Shown here one piece after another: positions 22,301-31,332 of a stretch of 35,962 nt of DNA. How positions within the stretch are numbered: position 1 is the stretch's first letter; each line of letters opens with the position of its first letter. Made by a program: the position numbers and the translations under genes. The notes beneath the pieces were generated by a model. It did no database searches. It was not told the DNA's origin and was given only the letters and a program-made list of their open reading frames with translations. Source of the DNA: an uncultured Bartonella sp. (GTDB lineage: Bacteria; Pseudomonadota; Alphaproteobacteria; Rhizobiales; Rhizobiaceae); NCBI GenBank assembly GCA_945285915.1, contig CALYQL010000021.1, positions 1 to 35,962 of the forward strand, given 5' to 3'.

Positions 22301-24996
22301 ACCAGATTGATGAAGCAAGTTTCAATACTTTGTTAGCAAGTGCCCGTATTGTTTTACAAGCGCAAAACGGCTCTTTATCAGAGCAATTGAAGCGTATGGA
22401 AAATATCGATTCCGACCTTGCATCGCGCAATAACCAAACTGACGGTGAGGATAGTTCGACAAAGGGCAAAAATGCCTCGTCGAACAAAGCACTCCAACGG
22501 AAAAATGGGCGGAATGCTGAAAATGTACCGCCTATAGAACAGGGGCAATTTACCTCTATCGGCATTATTGGCGACCAGCATAAAGCTTGCCCACTTCCCG
22601 ATGGTAAGGATCTTGCATTCTGGAATGGCTATGGTGGCTTTGACACGGATAATAGCTATGTTATCCGGTTGGCAGGTCGTACTCCGACACCTAATCCATG
22701 GATCAACGTTATTTCAAACGAAAACTTTGGTTTTCATGTTTCTGCCGAAGGGTCTGCTTTTACTTGGGCAGGCAATAGCCGTGACTATCAATTAACGCCT
22801 TGGGCCAATGACCCTGTTGTTAACCGTCCTGGTGAAGCACTCTATATTGTTGATCGCCAATCCCTTAAAAAGTTTTCGCCAGTTTCTGCGGTAGAATGCA
22901 ATGACAAGGCCCTATATGAAGCCCGTCATGGGTTTGGCTATTCAACATTCCGTTCCAAACATGATGCGATTAGTCTTGAGTTGACACATACCGTTGATTG
23001 CCACAGACCAATCCGCCTATCACGCCTTGTCATCCATAATGAAGATAAGGTTCCACATTCGTTGCGTTTATATGACTATGTCGAATGGGTTTTGGGCAAT
23101 GTAAGAACCAAAAATGCACCGTTTATCGTATCCAAATATGATAAAAAACGGGGCGCACTTTTTGTTCGCAATCCTTATCATACCGAAAAATCTGATCAGG
23201 TAAGCTTCATTGCTGCCTCTATCGCACCTTCAAGCCATACGGCGGATAGAACAGAATTTATCGGTGCAACAGGTACGGTAAAACATCCGGCTGCAATTAG
23301 AAAAGGAGACGCTCTTTCCAATACAGTGGAAGTGGGGCGTGATCCATGTTCTGCATTGGCATATGATATTGAACTCAAGGCCGACGAGAAGAAGGAAATT
23401 ATCTTCTATCTTGGTAATGCTGAAAACCAGAATTCCGCTGAAAAACTGCTCGATACGATACGGAAAGAATCGTTCAGCACAGTGCTGGAAAACGAAAAAA
23501 ATGAATGGAAAGACTTTGTTTCTGGTGTTCAGGTCAAAACATCCGATCCATCATTTGATATTATGGTGAATGGTTGGCTGCCTTATCAAGCTTATGCTTG
23601 TCGCATTATGGCTCGTGCTGCCTTCTATCAAGCCAGTGGTGCTTTTGGTTTCCGTGACCAGCTACAAGACACGCTATCTCTATTACTACTCAAACCTGAA
23701 TTGGCGCGTGAGCAATTGCTTAATGCCGCGTCTCGCCAATTCCCTGAAGGTGACGTGCAACACTGGTGGCTACCAGCAACTGGTGCTGGCGTTAGAACGC
23801 GCATTTCTGACGATGTCGCTTGGCTTGCTTATGGTGCAGCGCTTTATACAAAGACAACTGGTGACACGGAATTTTTGGATACGGAAATAGCTTTTATTGA
23901 AGGTGACCAATTACAAGAAGGTCAACATGACAGTTATTTCCAACCAGCTATTTCGCCGCGCTCTGTAACTTTATATGAGCATTGTGCTTTGGCTCTTGAT
24001 CTTGCAATTAAACGCACTGGCAAACATGGCTTGCCGTTAATGCTCGGCGGAGATTGGAATGACGGCATGAACCTTGTCGGCATTGAAGGCAAGGGCGAAA
24101 GCGTATGGCTGGGCTGGTTCCTTGGTGCAACCTTGCAAGCCTTTATCCCCCTAGCGCAAGCAAAAGGGGATGAAAAACGGGTCAAAAAATGGTCTCAACA
24201 TCTCGATAAGCTAACAAAAGCACTCGAGAAAAGTGGTTGGGATGGTGCATGGTATCGCCGTGGCTATTTTGATGATGGTACACCTCTTGGTTCTAAATCA
24301 AATGACGAATGTCAAATCGATACAATCGCACAATCATGGAGTGTCATTTCTGGTTTAGGTGAAACAGAACACCAGAAACAGGCAATGAAATCTATGTTGG
24401 ATCAGCTACTTGATGAAAAAGGCGGGCTAATCCGCTTATTCTGGCCGCCATTTGATAAAACCGATCTTGAGCCTGGCTATATCAAAGGTTATCCTGCCGG
24501 TATTCGTGAAAATGGCGGACAATATACCCATGGCGCTATATGGAGTATTCTGGCTTTAGCAAAATTAAATGAAAATGATGAAGCCTATCGGATTTTCTCG
24601 ATGATAAATCCAGTTACCCATGGTGAAAACCCCGATATCTATCGTGTTGAACCATACTCTATTGCAGCTGATATATATTCTGTTGAGCCACGGCGTGGTC
24701 AGGGTGGTTGGACATGGTATACAGGTTCAGCAGGCTGGTTCTATCGTGCAGCAACTGAAGCCATACTTGGTATTCGCCGTGAGGGAATGAAGCTATTCCT
24801 GACACCTTGTTTACCAAGTGATTGGATGGGCTATGAAGCGACTGTAAAACTAGATACTGCAACGTATTTCATTAAAGTTGTTCGTGGAAAAAATACTACT
24901 TTAACGGTAGATGGCAAAAAAATTAGTGATAAAGACAGTGGTATTGATTTGAGAAAAACAGGTGAGCACGAAATTATACTCACGATAAACCACTAG
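16393..24996 (+). CDS. ndvB: Cyclic beta-1,2-glucan synthase (NdvB/ChvB/Cgs)
   Basis: This very large inner-membrane enzyme starts, elongates and cyclises beta-1,2-glucan from UDP-glucose. The product goes to the periplasm and matters for osmotic adaptation and host infection in Brucella, Agrobacterium and Sinorhizobium. The 2867 residues equal the length I recall for Brucella Cgs. A hydrophilic N-terminal region is followed by membrane segments near 408-434 and 441-467. The glycosyltransferase domain has Asp624-Ser-Asp626 (DxD), Glu758-Asp759 and the RxxRW motif at 770-774, with further membrane segments from about 810. The C-terminal part is the GH94-like phosphorylase domain that sets ring size, with GGDWNDGMN at 2552-2560 and KGYPAGIRENGGQYTHGA. 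A hydrophilic low-complexity linker spans about 1996-2050. No frameshift or internal stop is present. It has its own terminator. The exporter gene ndvA is not in the window. Confidence 0.97.
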   Translation: MAENASSIQWLLSQQTEVRYLPDTAFPIRATFKSEDELQQLAHEMAEGKKIILPEFTPFDFSHRLTENSKLILHAFRATDAAARNNETITPAAQWLLDNHYTIDKTVQQTRRDFPRSFVKQLPPYKGETELPRIFALAWLYVAHTDSSFSLKTLTAMVKGYQQVTDFQIGELWALPSAVRLVLIENARRLSLRIEKARRMRQFANQVADKIAVAEDAGALQSIFSVYEELTADPTFSAHLLYRLRGASVDSTAALNWLEEQMHRRGSDPEAATTEEHARQSTGGVTMGNIIRALKAIDDVDWTAWFESVSHVDAMLRDNSDYAELDFQSRNTYRVVIEKIARRSPLTEIEVTQKALDMAEAVRNSDNEANASVAWFLVGEGRKAFEEMCRYDRPLKLKFMRAFRAMKIWSIAIPVSVITVLILIAVYALLKSSGLSHSMCLTFTALALFPTMDTAFALFNTLCAWTVAPTRLIGYEYKDGIPEDAKTLVVVPTMITSRDTIDEQIRNLEVHYLSNPQGAVYFALATDWADAHSEETADDMDLLEYAQKSIADLNHHYRGDGQPLFFILHRHRLYNASEGCWMGWERKRGKLHELNLLLRGDKDTSFFPADPRLPLDCRFVMTLDSDTRLTPDSVTRMVGKLNHPLNRPVIDPKTKTVVRGYGILQPRVTPSLTTGDEASFLQRVFSVNRGIDPYVFAVSDTYQDLLGEGTYTGKGLYDIDAFEIALADKVRENAVLSHDLLEGGYARAGFVSDVEVVEDYPTAYNVDVARHHRWIRGDWQLLPYLLTRHNISLITRWKMQDNLRRSLTPLLWIIASLTGWCVLPLHSAVFWQIFLLLGMFAAPTLGVIRGIMPTSMDNSLRGHFQSVLTNIATSTADVALRTTFLAYSAYFMVDAIIRTLYRLFVSHHHMLEWKTSAATRSAPNTLHYYIMTMWPASLIGIISIALPASLHNSAVFVALPFGLAWFFSPFIAWVVSRSAVLQDSLEIRSSDKGELRRIGRRTWHYYEAFANAENNFLPPDNFQEEPYPVVARRTSPTNIGVYLLSTVAARDFGWISFESAILRIERTLDTMDKMERFRGHFYNWYETDTLQALQPSYVSTVDSGNLAGHLVTLSSALKEWAEAPSVFLQGDLAGLLDVNDILEETLHLIPDDRRILRPLRRRIEERIANFRRAVRSIMDEPETATFRTINLTVAANDIARLTSELDGEINSDESKNVVSWAECLIETCEAHNDDATGDHDTESLRNKLYQLAEKARQFAFDMKFDFLERSERRLLSIGYRVQENELDESCYDLLASEARLSSLFAIAKGDIKVEHWFRLGRMLVPVGWKGALLSWSGSMFEYLMPPLVMREPLGSLLDQTNRLIVRRQIQYANERGLPWGISEAAFNARDQQMNYQYSNFGVPSLGLQRGLSRNAVIAPYASILASQYMPTEAVANLNRLRDLGALGKYGFHDSVDFTPARVREGEKYAVVKNYYAHHHGMSILAINNVIFDGRMRNRFHRDPVIEATQLLLQEKAPREIPMVHAKTANPMRSDSGGFEDAPIRVIEEPLTKSRATVLLSNGAYSVMLTGNGSGYSRWHNYAITRFVPDAAEDQQGTFFFLRDPESGRWWSATGEPTRVAEEEAIAVFTDEKAEYSKTVDGIKSTVECIVASEGDGEGRRIELINTTSKDRILEITSYAELVLTTPETDSAHTVFSRMFVETEIADQGGTIYAKRRKRDPKDPDIHVAHFVTDTSGAIRDAEAETDRRVFIGRGRSIRRPSAFDRGATLTGSQGCVLDPVAAIRCRVRVPARKKADLIFWTFAADSREKLNTQVEYYRQPNVFQREFSLAWTRSQVSLYQIGIKPKEAIVYQKFATPLIYPDRTWRLPAETLAETLGKQSDLWPMSISGDFPIFLLRLDNEADLDVLRGLLKAHEYWRMRGLTVDIVILNERAFSYAQDTQRAIEWMCEGYRNRTAEADGRQHIFTVRRDQIDEASFNTLLASARIVLQAQNGSLSEQLKRMENIDSDLASRNNQTDGEDSSTKGKNASSNKALQRKNGRNAENVPPIEQGQFTSIGIIGDQHKACPLPDGKDLAFWNGYGGFDTDNSYVIRLAGRTPTPNPWINVISNENFGFHVSAEGSAFTWAGNSRDYQLTPWANDPVVNRPGEALYIVDRQSLKKFSPVSAVECNDKALYEARHGFGYSTFRSKHDAISLELTHTVDCHRPIRLSRLVIHNEDKVPHSLRLYDYVEWVLGNVRTKNAPFIVSKYDKKRGALFVRNPYHTEKSDQVSFIAASIAPSSHTADRTEFIGATGTVKHPAAIRKGDALSNTVEVGRDPCSALAYDIELKADEKKEIIFYLGNAENQNSAEKLLDTIRKESFSTVLENEKNEWKDFVSGVQVKTSDPSFDIMVNGWLPYQAYACRIMARAAFYQASGAFGFRDQLQDTLSLLLLKPELAREQLLNAASRQFPEGDVQHWWLPATGAGVRTRISDDVAWLAYGAALYTKTTGDTEFLDTEIAFIEGDQLQEGQHDSYFQPAISPRSVTLYEHCALALDLAIKRTGKHGLPLMLGGDWNDGMNLVGIEGKGESVWLGWFLGATLQAFIPLAQAKGDEKRVKKWSQHLDKLTKALEKSGWDGAWYRRGYFDDGTPLGSKSNDECQIDTIAQSWSVISGLGETEHQKQAMKSMLDQLLDEKGGLIRLFWPPFDKTDLEPGYIKGYPAGIRENGGQYTHGAIWSILALAKLNENDEAYRIFSMINPVTHGENPDIYRVEPYSIAADIYSVEPRRGQGGWTWYTGSAGWFYRAATEAILGIRREGMKLFLTPCLPSDWMGYEATVKLDTATYFIKVVRGKNTTLTVDGKKISDKDSGIDLRKTGEHEIILTINH

Positions 24997-25027
24997 AATA
25001 AGGGGCTTCAATGCCCCTTATTTGTTT
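24997..25027 (+). terminator. Rho-independent terminator of ndvB
   Basis: The stem AATAAGGGGC/GCCCCTTATT (24997-25006 with 25013-25022) has a 6-base loop and is followed by a T-rich tail. It begins right after the ndvB stop codon. Confidence 0.88.
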
Positions 25028-25108
25028 TATAAACTAGTTTACTTTATTTATTCTATGGCTAGAATGCTTCGACTATATGTAGCCACACCATAAAAGATAG
25101 ATGAGACT

Positions 25109-26413
25109 ATGGCGCGAACAGATATTGCAGAACGTGTATACAACCACACTTGGAAACTAGATCCGATCATTCGCTCGCTGCTGGATACTGATTTCTATAA
25201 GCTTCTCATGTTACAAATGATATGGGGGCTCTATTCCGATGTCGATGTTACCTTTTCATTGATCAATCGTACAAAAACGGTTCGCCTTGCTGATGAGATT
25301 GACGAAGGCGAATTAAGAGCGCAGCTCGACCATGCGCGTACATTGCGCTTTACCAAAAAAGAAATGATCTGGCTTGCTGGTAACACGTTTTATGGTCGCA
25401 AACAGATATTTACACCAGACTTTCTTCATTGGTTGGAAGACTTTCAGTTGCCTGACTATGAACTAACCCGTAAGGATGGGCAATATATTCTTAATTTTGA
25501 AGGTCCTTGGAAATACACGACAATGTGGGAAATTCCTGCATTGGCCATTATCAACGAATTGCGCTCTCGCGCAGCCATGCGCAATCTTGGTCGTTTTGCA
25601 CTTGATGTTCTTTATGCTCGCGCAAAAGCCAAGATGTGGAGTAAGGTTGACCGCTTAAAGAAGTACCCTGACATCAAGATTTCAGATTTTGGCACAAGGC
25701 GGCGTCATTCATTTTTATGGCAACGTTGGTGTGTTGAAGCCTTAAAAGAAGGTATTGGAAATTCATTCACTGGTACGTCTAACGTCCTTCTTGCAATGGA
25801 TACAGACCTTGAGGCTCTTGGTACCAATGCCCATGAATTACCAATGGTTGTTGCAGCCCTTGCCAATAGTGATGAAGAGCTGAAAACAGCTCCCTACCGT
25901 GTTATGCAAGACTGGAACCGCTATTATGGTGGCAACTTATTGATTGCTTTACCAGACGCTTTTGGAACGGCAGCCTTTTTACGCAATGCGCCAGAATGGG
26001 TAGCTGACTGGACTGGCTTTAGACCCGATAGCGCCCCACCAATAGAGGGCGGTGAACGCATCATCAAATGGTGGCAAGAACAAGGAAAAGATCCACGTGA
26101 GAAATTGATTATTTTCTCTGACGCCTTGGACGTGGACACAATTGAAGAAACATACCGTCATTTTAAGGGGCGAGTAAGAATGAGCTTTGGTTGGGGCACC
26201 AATCTTACCAATGATTTTATTGATTGCGCGCCGAAAGAAGTAGCCGGCCTTGATGCCATTTCACTGGTTTGTAAAGTTACACATGCCAATGGACGACCGG
26301 CTGTGAAACTTTCCGATAATACCGAAAAAGCCATTGGTGACGAAAAAGAAATCCGTCGTTATCTCAATTTCTTCGGGAATGATGATAGAGTATCAAAGCC
26401 TGTTAAAGTATAA
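25109..26413 (+). CDS. pncB: Nicotinate phosphoribosyltransferase
   Basis: PncB joins nicotinate to phosphoribosyl pyrophosphate, giving nicotinate mononucleotide in the Preiss-Handler NAD salvage route. The 434-residue product has [13 protein letters not shown] near residue 19, [12 protein letters not shown] near 195, TGTSNVLLA near 223, and [10 protein letters not shown] with His242, the position expected for the histidine that is phosphorylated in this family. [10 protein letters not shown] and [11 protein letters not shown] follow in the C-terminal part. An AT-rich spacer of about 80 bases separates it from the ndvB terminator, so it probably has its own promoter. ndvB followed by pncB is an arrangement I recall from related rhizobia. 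Confidence 0.96.
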   Translation: MARTDIAERVYNHTWKLDPIIRSLLDTDFYKLLMLQMIWGLYSDVDVTFSLINRTKTVRLADEIDEGELRAQLDHARTLRFTKKEMIWLAGNTFYGRKQIFTPDFLHWLEDFQLPDYELTRKDGQYILNFEGPWKYTTMWEIPALAIINELRSRAAMRNLGRFALDVLYARAKAKMWSKVDRLKKYPDIKISDFGTRRRHSFLWQRWCVEALKEGIGNSFTGTSNVLLAMDTDLEALGTNAHELPMVVAALANSDEELKTAPYRVMQDWNRYYGGNLLIALPDAFGTAAFLRNAPEWVADWTGFRPDSAPPIEGGERIIKWWQEQGKDPREKLIIFSDALDVDTIEETYRHFKGRVRMSFGWGTNLTNDFIDCAPKEVAGLDAISLVCKVTHANGRPAVKLSDNTEKAIGDEKEIRRYLNFFGNDDRVSKPVKV

Positions 26414-26457
26414 TAGTTTTTAAAAACTATAACTGATAGAATTCAGCTCGTTAGATC

Positions 26458-26500
26458 AAAAATATAGCTTATGCTTTTGGGTATAAGCTATATTTTTTAA
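26458..26500 (+). terminator. Terminator of pncB
   Basis: AATATAGCTTAT (26461-26472) pairs perfectly with ATAAGCTATATT (26483-26494) around a 10-base loop, followed by a run of six T to 26498. The A-tract at 26458-26460 extends the pairing, which would also allow some function in the reverse direction. It is about 45 bases after the stop. Confidence 0.8.
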
Positions 26501-26742
26501 GAACACAGCGCGTTTCTTACATCAAGATCAGGAAGAAGCTTCGACAGCCGGTTATTTTTGATTGCGTCTGAACGCCTCCCCAAAAATATTGATAACCGTA
26601 ACCAATACCCAAACATTTCAGAAAATAATTTATCGTCTGACGTTTGAAATTTCCTGATATTTGGCTCTTATAAATCAATATAATTGCTGACAATCCGCGT
26701 CCGTATTGCGCTGTTATGGTAGTCATAAGTCTACAAGGCAAA
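26501..26742. other. Gap between convergent pncB and gyrB, nothing recognised
   Basis: This is the centre of the 387-base stretch between the pncB and gyrB stop codons. Terminators at 26458-26500 (plus) and 26743-26772 (minus) bracket it. An open frame of about 80 codons on the minus strand has no recognisable sequence, and I regard it as chance. A single TGACGTTTGA at 26638-26647 resembles the heptamer array at the window end. Confidence 0.55.
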
Positions 26743-26772
26743 TGAAAAAACCGGCTCAAAAGAACCGGTTTA
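26743..26772 (-). terminator. Rho-independent terminator of gyrB
   Basis: On the minus strand AAACCGGTTC pairs with GAGCCGGTTT (one G-T pair) around a TTTT loop, followed by a T-run. It lies about 30 bases after the gyrB stop. Confidence 0.88.
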
Positions 26773-26800
26773 TCATTACTTTAAAATCGGTCACGCTACT

Positions 26801-29233
<2,433 letters not shown>

Positions 29234-29575
29234 TCAGTCCATTTCTGTTTAAAAACATAATGTTATATCGCCTGACGAATCATGGCAGATAATGCTATTA
29301 TTTATACGCCAAGTGCCTTGATTTACCAAATTTTTTTGCTGTTTTTGTCGTGGAAACCAACCCGATAGCCATAGAAATTGGGTAAAAATACACCCGATTA
29401 ATATCAAATGTGCCAACACAAGATTTTGCACTGGTTCTTGAAACAAACTTTGCCTTAAGATTGCTCTACCAGCACCCCAAAATTACAAAATTAAACTATC
29501 TTTGTAGAGATACCCCGCCTCCAGAAATTAAAGCAACATAAACCAAAAAGCCAATTGTCTTTGTTTTTGATAAGG

Positions 29576-29609
29576 TATCTTTGGTTTTCATGTATCTGTG
29601 GTTTTCATA
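29576..29609. repeat. Two-copy 17-base tandem direct repeat
   Basis: TATCTTTGGTTTTCATG at 29576-29592 is followed immediately by TATCTGTGGTTTTCATA at 29593-29609, a match at 15 of 17 positions. It lies in the gap between gyrB and ridA. It may be a chance duplication or a paired binding site. Confidence 0.7.
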
Positions 29610-29729
29610 AGGGTACAAATTTTCATCAACGCACAAACACCGTCTCAACCATTGATGCATGGTGGGATTACAGGGTATTTTTGCAACACATATAGGCAAC
29701 AGACATTGTGTTAATAAGCAGTGGTTGTC

Positions 29730-29764
29730 CAAGCGGAAATACCCAAAAACAGCATTTCCGCTTG
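29730..29764 (-). terminator. Hairpin 3' of ridA, terminator-like without T-run
   Basis: CAAGCGGAAAT (29730-29740) pairs perfectly with ATTTCCGCTTG (29754-29764), an 11-bp stem around a 13-base loop. It lies 35 bases beyond the ridA stop on the minus strand. No T-run follows on either strand, so it may be a transcript-end stabiliser or a protein-binding palindrome. Confidence 0.5.
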
Positions 29765-29799
29765 AAAAACAATGGATTACAGAGATAATAATTGCTGAA

Positions 29800-30144
29800 T
29801 TATAATGCTGCGGTCACAATAATTTCTACCCGATAAAGCGGTGAAGCAAGCTGTGCCTGACAGGTTGCCCGTGTTGGGGTGGAACCTTTAACCACCCAAC
29901 TATCCCAAACTTCATTCATAATATCAAAATCAACCATATCAGCGAGCCAGATTGTTGCTGAAATGATGCGTGACTTGTCGGTTCCGGCTTTTGCCAGCAA
30001 TTGATCTATTGCGGCAAGCGCTTCTACTGTTTGTTCTTTTGTTGTTTTTCCAGGACTGCCAACCTGACCAGACAAAAACACCATACCATTGAAAACAACG
30101 GCTTCGCTCATACGGTCACCAACGCCAATTCTTTTTATTGTCAT
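29800..30144 (-). CDS. RidA family (YjgF/YER057c/UK114) protein
   Basis: RidA-type proteins hydrolyse reactive enamine/imine intermediates to keto acids and ammonia, or belong to related subfamilies with specialised substrates. The 114-residue product covers the whole single-domain family: VFNGMVFLSGQVG near residue 17, TVEALAAIDQLLAKAGTD near 39, and the C-terminal PTRATCQAQLASPLYRVEIIVTAA. The region is similar to the canonical C-terminal block, but the usual R-x-x-V-x-V-x-x-L-P pattern differs (RATCQAQLASP), so I do not assign it to the archetypal RidA subgroup. It follows the cyclodeaminase-like gene by 24 bases with GAGAGGG upstream, so the two form an operon. Confidence 0.88.
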   Translation of the reverse strand: MTIKRIGVGDRMSEAVVFNGMVFLSGQVGSPGKTTKEQTVEALAAIDQLLAKAGTDKSRIISATIWLADMVDFDIMNEVWDSWVVKGSTPTRATCQAQLASPLYRVEIIVTAAL

Positions 30145-30168
30145 TTGAATACACCCTCTCGTTCAATA

Positions 30169-31128
30169 TTATCGCATCATCAATGTTTCATAACAGAGTT
30201 TTGCTGCATATAAATCAGCCAAACCAGAGCCAACAGCCTTAAATAAAGTTATATCCTGTTCACGGCGGTTTACTTGCACTGTGCCACGGGCAAGCTCGGC
30301 AAGCGTGCCCTTTATCTCGTCCTTGTGTAAGAAGCCTGATTTGATCGGTTGCACAAAATCGCCAGCCTCTTCAATAGCTTCTTCGGTATCAATATAAAGC
30401 TGTGCATTTTTGATGAGATCATCATCTGCTTCACGCATATGGGGCGCAAAGGATCCAATAAGATCGACATGAACACCGGATTTCAACCATTTGCGCTGAA
30501 TCAGCGCATCTGTCGATAAGGTGGCCGCAGTTACAATATCGGCATCGGCAACAGCTTCTTCTACAGAATGGGCAATTTTTACACAAAATCCCTTCTGCTC
30601 AAGTTGTTTTGCATATAATTTTGCACCTTGCGGCGTTCTATTCCAAATAGTCACTTGCTCAATGGGGCGCACAGCGGAAAATGCTTCAGGAAGTAAGCTT
30701 GCCACTTTACCGGCACCAAGCACTGTCAGCTTTTTTGAATCTAACCGCGACAAATATCGTGCTGCCAATGCGGACGTTGCAGCCGTACGCCGCGCAGTGA
30801 TTGTATTTCCGTCCAATATTGCCAGTTCTTTGCCTGTTTCACCATTATAGAGAATATAGGTAGAGGTTAAACCTGGAAGATTTTTCAAACGGTTATCAGG
30901 AAAAATATTGACGATTTTGACACCGAGATATTGTGTCTTTTCTGTTGGAAGGCTCCACGCTGGCATCAGTAACAATATAGGTGTCGTTTGATTGTCTTTT
31001 TCCATAGTATGATGGTGCCGCTCTGGTTGCACACAACCAGTGGCAAAGCCATTGTTTAGTGTGTCTATTAAAGCGCTAAAAGCTAGGCTGTTCGAGGTGG
31101 CATTAGCATCTGCATTTATTACTGCCAT
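30169..31128 (-). CDS. Ornithine cyclodeaminase/mu-crystallin family protein, probably an imine reductase
   Basis: The 319-residue protein has an N-terminal substrate region with GVKIVNIFPDN and ITARRTAATSALAARYL, and a Rossmann NAD(P)-binding motif VLGAGKVASLLPEAF near residue 138. The segment VDLIGSFAPHMREADDDLI near 220 matches the family. Its length is closer to delta1-pyrroline-2-carboxylate/piperideine-2-carboxylate reductases (about 315) than to true ornithine cyclodeaminases (about 350), so I favour reduction of a cyclic imine from proline, hydroxyproline or lysine metabolism. That choice is inference. It is co-transcribed with a RidA protein, which fits imine chemistry, and it is divergent from hrpB. 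Confidence 0.85.
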   Translation of the reverse strand: MAVINADANATSNSLAFSALIDTLNNGFATGCVQPERHHHTMEKDNQTTPILLLMPAWSLPTEKTQYLGVKIVNIFPDNRLKNLPGLTSTYILYNGETGKELAILDGNTITARRTAATSALAARYLSRLDSKKLTVLGAGKVASLLPEAFSAVRPIEQVTIWNRTPQGAKLYAKQLEQKGFCVKIAHSVEEAVADADIVTAATLSTDALIQRKWLKSGVHVDLIGSFAPHMREADDDLIKNAQLYIDTEEAIEEAGDFVQPIKSGFLHKDEIKGTLAELARGTVQVNRREQDITLFKAVGSGLADLYAAKLCYETLMMR

Positions 31129-31332
31129 TCTATTCTATCGTCCTATGAGCGTAAAAATTTATCACGACAATTATTTTTAACTCTATCTTATTGGTGTTTT
31201 ATCGTAAAAAGTCCATTGTGTTTGTTTTTCAAGCCTGCCCCATTTACAATTCAATGATAAAACCGCACCAGTTATAAAAATACGTCCGTAATAGAACCTG
31301 CCCCTTTATAGAATTATGCCCATCATAAGACC

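Noticed and set aside
26517-26759. Minus-strand open frame of 80 codons between pncB and gyrB
   Set aside because: It overlaps the gyrB terminator and has no recognisable sequence, so it is likely chance.
29496-29732. Minus-strand open frame of 78 codons in the gap between gyrB and ridA
   Set aside because: It has no recognisable domain or convincing ribosome-binding site, and it lies in a repeat-containing AT-rich gap.
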